Shown piece by piece: positions 57,994-64,000 of a stretch of 64,000 bases of DNA. The stretch is from the NCBI RefSeq assembly GCF_016862975.1, contig NZ_BONZ01000089.1, forward strand, positions 1-64,000, in the 5' to 3' direction. The notes below the pieces were generated by a model. That model saw only the letters and a list, made by a program, of their open reading frames with translations. It had not been told where the DNA came from and made no database searches. Made by a program: the position numbers and the translations under genes. Numbering within the stretch: the first letter of the stretch is position 1; every line of letters begins with the position of its first letter. This DNA comes from Rugosimonospora africana (GTDB taxonomy: Bacteria > Actinomycetota > Actinomycetes > Mycobacteriales > Micromonosporaceae).

Positions 57994-59952
57994 ATGGCGA
58001 CAGAGGCACCGCGGCACGACCCGGCACCGGCGGCCGGGGCGAGCGCCGACCTGGGCGGCCTGCTGCGGATCGCCGACCCGGCGGCCTACGACGTGCGGAC
58101 GCTGTGGACGGGCCCGCGCCGGTTCGGGTTCCTCACCGCGCCGTTCGGGTTCGATCCGCACGGGCGCCCGGTGGTTCTGGACATCGCGGACGCGGCGGAC
58201 GGCGGCATGGGACCGCACGGGCTGTGCGCCGGCGCGAGCGGGTCGGGCAAGTCCGAACTGCTGCGCACGCTGGTCCTCACCCTCGCCATGACCCACGCGC
58301 CCGACCGGTTGACATTCTTTCTGGTCGACAACACCGGCAGCGGCACCTTCGGCGCGCTGGACCGGCTGCCGCACCTGGCCGGGCGGGTGGAGCGCCTCAG
58401 CGAAAACCCGGACCAGATCGACCGGCTGTGCGCGGTGCTGCGGGCCGAGGCCGGCCGGCGCGACCGGGCGCTGCGCGAGGCCGGGGACCTGGCGGACATC
58501 ACCGAGTACGACCGCCGGAGCGCGGCCGGGCAGCCGCTGGCCGCGCTGCCCCGGCTGCTGGTGGCCATCGACGAGTTCGACGAGCTGGCCGTCGCCTGGC
58601 CAGCCCTGCTCGACCTGTGCACCGACATCGGTCGCGCCGGCGGCCGGCTCGGCATCCACCTGCTGCTCGCCGCGCACCGCGCGAACGAGGGTCAGCTCCG
58701 CCACCTGGGGCCCACGCTGCGGTACCGGCTGGGGCTGCGCACCTTCGACCCGTACGAGAGCCAGGCGCTCCTCGGCGTACCGGACGCCGCCGCGCTGCCC
58801 GACCTGCCCGGCTCGGGTCTGCTGCGCTCCGGCGCGGGCCGGCTCGACCGGTTCCGGGCCGTACCAGTCTCCGGGCCGTACCGGCCTTCCGCCGCCGAGC
58901 CGGCGCGGGACAGCGACCCAACGCGGCACAGCGACGCGGCGCGGGACAGCGACCCGGCGCGGGAAAGCGACCCGGCGCCCACCACGCTGGACGTCGTGGT
59001 CCGCAGGCTGCGGCAGCACGCCGGCCCGGCACCGCAACTCTGGCTGCCGCCGCTGCCCGCCGCGCTGCCGCTCGACGCGGTCACCGGGCCGGCGATGGCT
59101 CTGGCGGGGCGCGGCCTGGTGGTGGTACCGCCGAGCGGCCACGCCGGTCCCCTGCGCATCCCGGTGGGGATAGTCGACCGGCCGACGCTACCGCGGCAGG
59201 ACCCGTTCGTGCTCGACCTGTCCGGCGGGCCGGCCTCCACCGGGCACCTGTGCGTGCTGGGTGCGCGGGAGGCCGGCAAGTCCACCCTGCTGTGCACGCT
59301 CGTCGCCGCGACCGCGCTCACCCACGCTCCGCGCGACGTCCGGTTCGCCTGCGTCGACGGGTCCGACGGGGCGCTCGCACCGCTGGCCGGGCTGCCGCAC
59401 GTAGCGGGCGTCGCCGGGCGGCACCAGCAGGACCGGGTGCGTGAGGTCGCCGGCTGGGTCGGCGCGACGCTCGCCGACCGGGAGAAGCTCTTCGCCGACC
59501 GGGGGATCGACTCCGTCGCGGCGCTGCGGCGCCTGCGCCGCGAGGGCGCGTTGGCGGACCTGCCCGCCACCGACGTCGTACTCGTCATCGACGACTTCGC
59601 CGCGTTCGCCGCCGATTTCCCGGACCTTCTCGACATCGTGTACCGGATCGGGGCGCGCGGCCGGGAGCACGGGGTTCACCTGGTGCTGGCCGCCGGGCGG
59701 CCGGGCGAGCTACCCGAGGGGCTGCGCGCCGTGGCCGGCGGCCCGATCGAGCTGACCCTGCACGATCCCGGAGACTCCACCGTCGACGCGCGCGCCTCGG
59801 CGCTCCTGCCGATGGACACCCCGGGCCGCTGCCTGATCGCCGGCCCGCTGTACGCGCAGATCGCCCTGCCGCGGGTCGACGGTGGCGCCGGCGCGCGGGA
59901 CGCCCGACGTGGACTGGACGAACTGGTCTCGGCGATGGCCGGGCGGGCATAG
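57994..59952 (+). CDS. EccC-like FtsK/SpoIIIE ATPase lacking membrane domain
   Basis: This 652-residue protein has two FtsK/SpoIIIE-type ATPase domains. The first (~30-300) has MGPHGLCAGASGSGKSELLRTLVL (Walker A ~80), AIDEFDELA (Walker B ~190) and LRYRLGLRTFDPYESQALLGVPDA, as in type VII EccC. The second (~370-640) has LGAREAGKSTLL and LVIDDFAAFA. EccC's conserved DFKGG is DNTGS here, and the N-terminal membrane helices and one ATPase domain are absent. The linker (~303-326) is four 18-bp repeats. GGGAGGGAG precedes ATG 57994. It stands alone, without other esx genes. Confidence 0.82.
   Translation: MATEAPRHDPAPAAGASADLGGLLRIADPAAYDVRTLWTGPRRFGFLTAPFGFDPHGRPVVLDIADAADGGMGPHGLCAGASGSGKSELLRTLVLTLAMTHAPDRLTFFLVDNTGSGTFGALDRLPHLAGRVERLSENPDQIDRLCAVLRAEAGRRDRALREAGDLADITEYDRRSAAGQPLAALPRLLVAIDEFDELAVAWPALLDLCTDIGRAGGRLGIHLLLAAHRANEGQLRHLGPTLRYRLGLRTFDPYESQALLGVPDAAALPDLPGSGLLRSGAGRLDRFRAVPVSGPYRPSAAEPARDSDPTRHSDAARDSDPARESDPAPTTLDVVVRRLRQHAGPAPQLWLPPLPAALPLDAVTGPAMALAGRGLVVVPPSGHAGPLRIPVGIVDRPTLPRQDPFVLDLSGGPASTGHLCVLGAREAGKSTLLCTLVAATALTHAPRDVRFACVDGSDGALAPLAGLPHVAGVAGRHQQDRVREVAGWVGATLADREKLFADRGIDSVAALRRLRREGALADLPATDVVLVIDDFAAFAADFPDLLDIVYRIGARGREHGVHLVLAAGRPGELPEGLRAVAGGPIELTLHDPGDSTVDARASALLPMDTPGRCLIAGPLYAQIALPRVDGGAGARDARRGLDELVSAMAGRA
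58900..58971 (+). repeat. Four 18-bp tandem repeats in the EccC-like gene
   Basis: Units at 58900, 58918, 58936 and 58954 encode (P/A)(A/T)R(D/H/E)SD in the linker between the two ATPase domains. Confidence 0.85.
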
Positions 59953-60022
59953 CGAACCGTAATCACTCTGGCTCGATTGCGTGATAACCGCGGGACGCAA
60001 ACCCTCTCCCATTCGCGCGCGA

Positions 60023-60075
60023 CAGGCAACGCTGCAACAGGCAACGCTGCAACAGGCAACGCTGCAACAGGCAAC
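60023..60075. repeat. 15-bp minisatellite, non-coding
   Basis: CAGGCAACGCTGCAA is repeated three and a half times (60023, 60038, 60053, 60068), directly before the terminator hairpin. Confidence 0.85.
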
Positions 60076-60111
60076 GGCGGGGAGCCGGTCGCGGTGACCG
60101 GCTCCCCGCCG
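60075..60111. terminator. Perfect 16-bp hairpin, bidirectional terminator
   Basis: CGGCGGGGAGCCGGTC and its exact complement are separated by GCGGT, between the converging EccC-like and MFS genes. Confidence 0.8.
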
Positions 60112-60122
60112 CGTGGTGGTGG

Positions 60123-61547
60123 TCACCTCGGTACGACGGCCACCAGTTGGCGGAGCGGTCCGCGCGGGTTCAGCCGTACCCGCAGCCGCCGCTGCCTCGC
60201 CAGCTTCGTCGCGACCAGTACCGTGGCCAGCGCCGGCACCGTGCCGGCCAGCAGCATCCCGGCCCGTGGCCCCAGGTACTGGTCGATCGCGCCGACCAGC
60301 GGGCCGCCGAGCGCTCCACTGCCGAAGAACACCAGCAGGTACACGCCCATCACCCGACCGCGTACCGTGTCGTGCGCCGCGATCTGGACCATCGAGTTGG
60401 CCGACGTCAGCAACAGCAACGTCGCCGCGCCGACCCCGGCCAGGACCAGGCAGTAACTCCACTCGTTCGGAGCGCTGGCCGCGATCAGGTCCAGCGCCGC
60501 CAGCGTGAGGCCGATGGCGACCAGGCCCCGCAGTCTGGTCCGGGCCCGGCGCGCCGACATCAGCGCACCGCTGAGCGAGCCGACCGCGGCGACCGTGCTG
60601 AGCAGGCTGTAACCGCTGGAGCCGGAGTGGAACACGGACCTGGCGTATGCCGCCAGGGTGACCGGCAGGTTGATGGTGAACAGGCCGAACACGCCGACCA
60701 GGACGGTCGGCCACAGCATGTGCGGCCGGCTGGTCAGGTATCGCAGGCCATCGCTCAACCGTCGCTGGGGCAGCCCGGCCCGGGGCGGCCGCACCAGGTC
60801 GGCGGTGCGCAGCAGCAGGAGTGCGGTGATCGGCGCGAGATAGGTGGTCGCGTTGACCGCGAACGCGTACCCCGGTCCGACCAGCCGGATGAGCACGCCG
60901 CTGACCGCGGGGCCGATCAGGCCCGCGACCTGGAAGATCGACGAGTTGAGGCTGATCGCGTTGCGTAGTTGCGCCGGGCCCACCAACTCGTTGACGAACG
61001 ACTGGCGCGCGGGATTGTCGACCGCGGTGAACATGCCGAGGCAGAACGCGACGACGAACACGTGCCACGCCCGTACCTGGTGGGTCAGGGTCAGGCAGGC
61101 CAGCACGGCGGCCATCGACGCCATCCCGGTCTGTGTCACCAGCAGGATGCGGTGCTTGGGAAAGCGGTCGGAGACCAGGCCGCCGACCATGCCGAACAGC
61201 ATCGTCGGCAGGAACTGCAGGGCGGTGGTGACACCGACCGCGGCCGCGCTGCCGGTGATGGTCAGCACCAGCCAGTCCTGGGCGATGCGTTGCACCCAAC
61301 CGCCGGTGTTGGCGATGAGGGTGCCCGAGGCGAACAGCCGGTAGTTGCGCACCCGTAGCGACGCGAACATGCCGGCGGTACGGCCCGTCGGCGCTGTCAC
61401 TGGCACGGAATCCGGCGCGGGTACCGGCGCGGCAGCGGTTCGCGGGGCTCGCGGATCGAGAGTGGGTGGGATCGGGGCCGGTGGAATCGATGTGGTTGGC
61501 AGGACCGGCGTGGGTTGAGCGGGGATCGACGTCGCGGGAATCGACAC
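60123..61547 (-). CDS. MFS transporter (EntS-like, MFS_3)
   Basis: This is a 12-helix major facilitator protein whose body begins MFASLRVRNYRLFASGTLIANTGGWVQRIAQDWLVL. It has LVSDRFPKHRILL (loop 2-3 motif) and DNPARQSFVNELV, typical of EntS/MFS_3 exporters. The start is uncertain: GTG 61547 gives 474 residues, ATG 61370 gives 415, and a TTG at 61676 lies inside a palindromic element. The stretch before MFASL is Pro/Thr/Ser-rich with short repeats (ASIRT, TSIP). It is divergent from a LysR gene, its probable regulator. The substrate is unknown; siderophore export is one option. Confidence 0.82.
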   Translation of the reverse strand: MSIPATSIPAQPTPVLPTTSIPPAPIPPTLDPRAPRTAAAPVPAPDSVPVTAPTGRTAGMFASLRVRNYRLFASGTLIANTGGWVQRIAQDWLVLTITGSAAAVGVTTALQFLPTMLFGMVGGLVSDRFPKHRILLVTQTGMASMAAVLACLTLTHQVRAWHVFVVAFCLGMFTAVDNPARQSFVNELVGPAQLRNAISLNSSIFQVAGLIGPAVSGVLIRLVGPGYAFAVNATTYLAPITALLLLRTADLVRPPRAGLPQRRLSDGLRYLTSRPHMLWPTVLVGVFGLFTINLPVTLAAYARSVFHSGSSGYSLLSTVAAVGSLSGALMSARRARTRLRGLVAIGLTLAALDLIAASAPNEWSYCLVLAGVGAATLLLLTSANSMVQIAAHDTVRGRVMGVYLLVFFGSGALGGPLVGAIDQYLGPRAGMLLAGTVPALATVLVATKLARQRRLRVRLNPRGPLRQLVAVVPR

Positions 61548-61673
61548 TGTGCGGATCGACGCCGTGCGGATCGACGCTGCGGTTCTCTGTGGGTCGGCGG
61601 CTGGCTCGGCGGACGGGATTGCTTCGGCGGTGGCCGGCGCGGTGCTCAACAGGCATCCAAACCTAGTGGATTT

Positions 61674-61725
61674 CAACCAGTCCGGCTCGGCGCGTCTGAC
61701 GCCGCGCCACGACCTGGACCGGTCG
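61674..61725 (+). repeat. Palindromic element A, copy 8
   Basis: A 52-bp copy with degenerate left arm (CAACCAGTCCGG) and right arm GGACCGGTCG. It lies in the MFS/LysR divergent region and touches the longest possible MFS reading frame. Confidence 0.8.
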
Positions 61726-61776
61726 CGTGTGCGGCTCCTATCCTGATCGATCGCACGTCATACCCAAAGCGAATTG

Positions 61777-61792
61777 ATCATATTAGTGTGAT
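61777..61792. promoter_or_regulatory. LysR-type operator candidate
   Basis: ATCA-N8-TGAT, with a TATTAG between the arms, lies in an AT-rich patch 28 bp before the LysR start. This is the usual site class for LysR autoregulation and divergent activation. Confidence 0.45.
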
Positions 61793-61819
61793 AGCGGATC
61801 GCAATAGAAGGGACGCACG

Positions 61820-62683
61820 GTGTACGACCCCGAGCAGTTGCGCACGTTCCTCGCGGTGGCCCAGTCGCTGAGTTTCACCCAGGCCGCCGCGTCGCTGGGC
61901 ATCCGGCAACCGACCGTCAGCCAACACATCCGCAAGCTGGAACAGGCCGTGGGCCGGCCGCTGTTCATCCGCGACACGCGCACCGTCACGCTGACCGCCG
62001 ACGGCGAGATGATGGCCGGCTTCGCGCGGTCGATCCTCGCCGCGTACGAGCCGGCGGTCGGATACTTCACCGGCTCCGGACTCACCGGCCGGCTGCGCTT
62101 CGGCGTGACCGACGACCTGGCACTCACCTCGGTACCGAAGATCCTGCGTGACTTCCAGCAGTTGTATCCGCGCATCGCCCTGGAGCTGACCGTCTCGCAG
62201 AGCGTCACCCTCTCCCGCCGCGTCGAGTCGGGACATCTCGACGTCGCGTTCGTCAAATACAACACCGGCGAGCGGCACGGCAGGCTGGTGCGGCGCGACC
62301 GGCTGGTGTGGGCCGGGGTCGAGGGCACCCGGGTGCAGTTCGACCGCCCGGTGCCGCTGATCGTCTACCAGGCGCCGAGCCTCAGCCGGTCCACCGGCGT
62401 GCAGGCGCTGGAGGAAGCCGGCATCGCCTACCGCGTCACCTGCACCGTCCGGGGCGTCAACGGCGTGCTCGCCGCCGTCAGGGCCGGGCTGGGCATCGCC
62501 ATCTTCGCCCGCAGCCTCGTCCCCGAGGACCTGGTCGAGCTGCCGCCCACCTCGGGACTGCCGGAGCTGGGCGAGATCGACCTGGTTCTGCTGACGAACC
62601 CGCGGGCGGCGACCGGCGCGGTCGACGCGCTCACCGCGGCGATCCTGGCCAGCGGCAACCCGACCCGGCGGGTCGGGCGCTGA
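61820..62683 (+). CDS. LysR family transcriptional regulator
   Basis: This 287-residue protein has the LysR helix-turn-helix (~1-60: LRTFLAVAQSLSFTQAAASLGIRQPTVSQHIRKLEQAVGRPLF). A two-lobed effector domain follows (~88-280), including GRLRFGVTDDLAL and GVNGVLAAVRAGLGIAIFA. GTG 61820 follows AGAAGGGA. It is divergent from the MFS exporter, the likely target. The inducer is unknown. Confidence 0.88.
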   Translation: MYDPEQLRTFLAVAQSLSFTQAAASLGIRQPTVSQHIRKLEQAVGRPLFIRDTRTVTLTADGEMMAGFARSILAAYEPAVGYFTGSGLTGRLRFGVTDDLALTSVPKILRDFQQLYPRIALELTVSQSVTLSRRVESGHLDVAFVKYNTGERHGRLVRRDRLVWAGVEGTRVQFDRPVPLIVYQAPSLSRSTGVQALEEAGIAYRVTCTVRGVNGVLAAVRAGLGIAIFARSLVPEDLVELPPTSGLPELGEIDLVLLTNPRAATGAVDALTAAILASGNPTRRVGR

Positions 62684-62784
62684 GCCACGTCGTCCGCCGC
62701 GTCCCGCGCGGGGTAGGCGCGGGCGTCCGCGCGCCGTTTCCCGGGCCGACACGTGCCCGCATACTCATTCCGGGAGCTCGTTCA

Positions 62785-64000
62785 ATGCGGCTCTCTAGGT
62801 TCACCGCCATGCCTGGTTGTGATTTCACCCGCCGCGACTTGTTGCGCTGGACGGCGTACGCCGCCGCTGCCGCTCCCCTGGCCCTGGCCGACCCCACCGC
62901 CGCCTCCGCCTCGACCGGCCGGGGTAGCGCCGCCGACGTGAGGCCGGTGAACCTCGAACTGGTCACGCTCGCCGAGGACCACGCGGTGATCACCTGGTAC
63001 ACCGGCCGGGCCGGCACGGATGACGGCCTCGGAAGGATGGTTCCGGTTCCGGCCGACGGTGAGGTCGCCTACGGCACGCACCCGTCCCGGCTGAACCGGG
63101 TCGCTCACGGGCTCTCCGGGCACACCCCGTACCACTACGTCGAACTGACTGGCCTTGAGCCCGGTCAGACCTATTACTACCAGGCCAGGTCCAATGGACA
63201 GGCCGCCGCGCCGACACCGTTCACGCTGATCGCGGGGAACGCCGTCGGCACGTCCACGTACGGGTTCGGCACCGGCGGCCCGTACTCCTTCACCACGCCG
63301 CAGCCGCCCCGGGGCAAGTACCTGTTCTCCGTCGTGCTGTGCAACGACCTGCACCTGGGCGAGACCCAGGCTGGGTTGGTCGGCGGCCAGCCGCAGTACA
63401 TCGGCATCAGCCAGGAACCCGGCCTGCCGCCGTATCCGGAGGTCATGCTCGAGTCGCTGGTGCAGGACGTCGCCCGGTTCACGCCGTCCTACCTGCTGGC
63501 CGCGGGCGACATCTCCGCCGAGGCGGTACCCACGGACCTGAGCCGGGCGGGGCAGCTGCTGTCCCGGTTCGGCCGGTACCGCGAGGACTACTTCGTCACG
63601 CGCGGGAACCACGACCGGGCGCACACCGGCGACGCGTACGCCGCCTGCCGGGTCGGCCAGTGGCAGGGCAACGACTGTTTCCACGACGTGTACTTCCCCG
63701 GCGACCAGCCGACCTACTTCTCCCGCGACCTGTCCGGCCTGCACGTCATCGGACTGGACACGTACGACAAGGCGGGCGGCGGCGGCGACGCGGGCGGCAT
63801 GTCGCCGGCTCAGCTCGACTGGTTCCGGGCCGACCTGAACAGGCACCGGGACCAGCCGACGCTGGTGTTCGGGCACCACCCGCTGGTCGTGCAGGACTCG
63901 GCGTTCCCCGGCAGCCCGAGCAACGCACTGGACGCCACCCAGGCGGCGACGGTCCTCGACTGGTACGCCAAGACTCCCGGCGTCTTCCTGCACCACGCCG
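62785..64000 (+). CDS. Tat-exported metallophosphoesterase (3' end outside window)
   Basis: At least 405 residues are seen, with no stop before 64000. The N-terminus MRLSRFTAMPGCDFTRRDLL carries a twin-arginine signal (TRRDLL then an Ala-rich hydrophobic stretch). A fibronectin-III/purple-acid-phosphatase-like N domain (~45-170) precedes the calcineurin-type phosphoesterase core: CNDLHLGE, AAGDISAE, TRGNHDRAH and VFGHHPLV. It is probably an extracytoplasmic phosphatase or phosphodiesterase. ATG 62785 is chosen because GGGAG lies 8 bases upstream; ATG 62809 has none. Confidence 0.88.
   Translation, partial: MRLSRFTAMPGCDFTRRDLLRWTAYAAAAAPLALADPTAASASTGRGSAADVRPVNLELVTLAEDHAVITWYTGRAGTDDGLGRMVPVPADGEVAYGTHPSRLNRVAHGLSGHTPYHYVELTGLEPGQTYYYQARSNGQAAAPTPFTLIAGNAVGTSTYGFGTGGPYSFTTPQPPRGKYLFSVVLCNDLHLGETQAGLVGGQPQYIGISQEPGLPPYPEVMLESLVQDVARFTPSYLLAAGDISAEAVPTDLSRAGQLLSRFGRYREDYFVTRGNHDRAHTGDAYAACRVGQWQGNDCFHDVYFPGDQPTYFSRDLSGLHVIGLDTYDKAGGGGDAGGMSPAQLDWFRADLNRHRDQPTLVFGHHPLVVQDSAFPGSPSNALDATQAATVLDWYAKTPGVFLHHA

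Noticed and set aside
60023-60075. CRISPR-like array
   Set aside because: The 15-bp units are directly adjacent with no spacers, and there are no cas genes. It is a minisatellite.
62785-64000. Truncated gene as pseudogene
   Set aside because: The phosphoesterase frame is open to the window edge with all motifs so far intact. The truncation is due to the window, not to mutation.

Overview
The window reads as chromosome of a very high-GC actinobacterium. Genes are packed and often coupled by GTGA or ATGA overlaps, many starts look leaderless, and the families present (DUF1707, SCO4848-like, WXG/ESX-type proteins, a Scy/FilP-like coiled coil) are typical of filamentous Actinomycetota; a Micromonosporaceae-like genome would fit, but I cannot name a genus. 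I saw no rRNA, tRNA or CRISPR array. The annotation rests on reading motifs, not on database searches.

Layout. 0-2.8 kb: a DUF1707 protein, a ribbon-helix-helix/Clp_N protein behind a CsoR-like operator, and an asparaginase-fold protein that lacks catalytic residues. 2.9-7.2 kb: a coupled NRPS-independent siderophore operon (two IucA/IucC synthetases and a PLP decarboxylase). 7.2-11.5 kb: metal homeostasis (CDF exporter, Ni/Co transporter behind a Nur-like box, Fur-family regulator). 11.5-16 kb: AraC/phytanoyl dioxygenase pair, a molybdopterin oxidoreductase-flavin reductase-DUF6510 operon, an S1-domain protein with a structured leader. 16-26.7 kb: dehydrogenases, a SufR-like regulator beside GTP cyclohydrolase I, MarR, nitroreductase, a frameshifted methyltransferase, GlxA/PfpI and a ketopantoate-reductase-like enzyme.

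26.8-31.1 kb is a three-gene, translationally coupled unit resembling a type VII secretion substrate system (small helical partner, 949-residue WXG-like protein with an unrecognised C-terminus, DUF6177-like protein). 31.2-38.6 kb: a long coiled-coil protein divergent from an ArsR-TPR/S41-DUF427 operon, then an acyltransferase. 38.8-46.3 kb: a secreted M1-like peptidase, two TetR-alpha/beta-hydrolase modules, and murB. 46.6-57.7 kb: an FAD oxidoreductase and a galactose-use island (AraF-like ABC importer, SDR, galactonate dehydratase, FadR-type regulator, secreted GH27 alpha-galactosidase). 58-60 kb: a soluble EccC-like two-ATPase protein. The window ends with an MFS/LysR pair and a truncated Tat-exported phosphoesterase.

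The most unusual signal is a ~52-bp palindromic repeat present in eight copies, at least four of them in frame inside genes, comparable in kind to the Rickettsia palindromic elements. A second ~52-bp repeat family with 9-bp terminal inverted repeats also occurs inside and between genes. Short tandem repeats with units in multiples of three are common in coding linkers.
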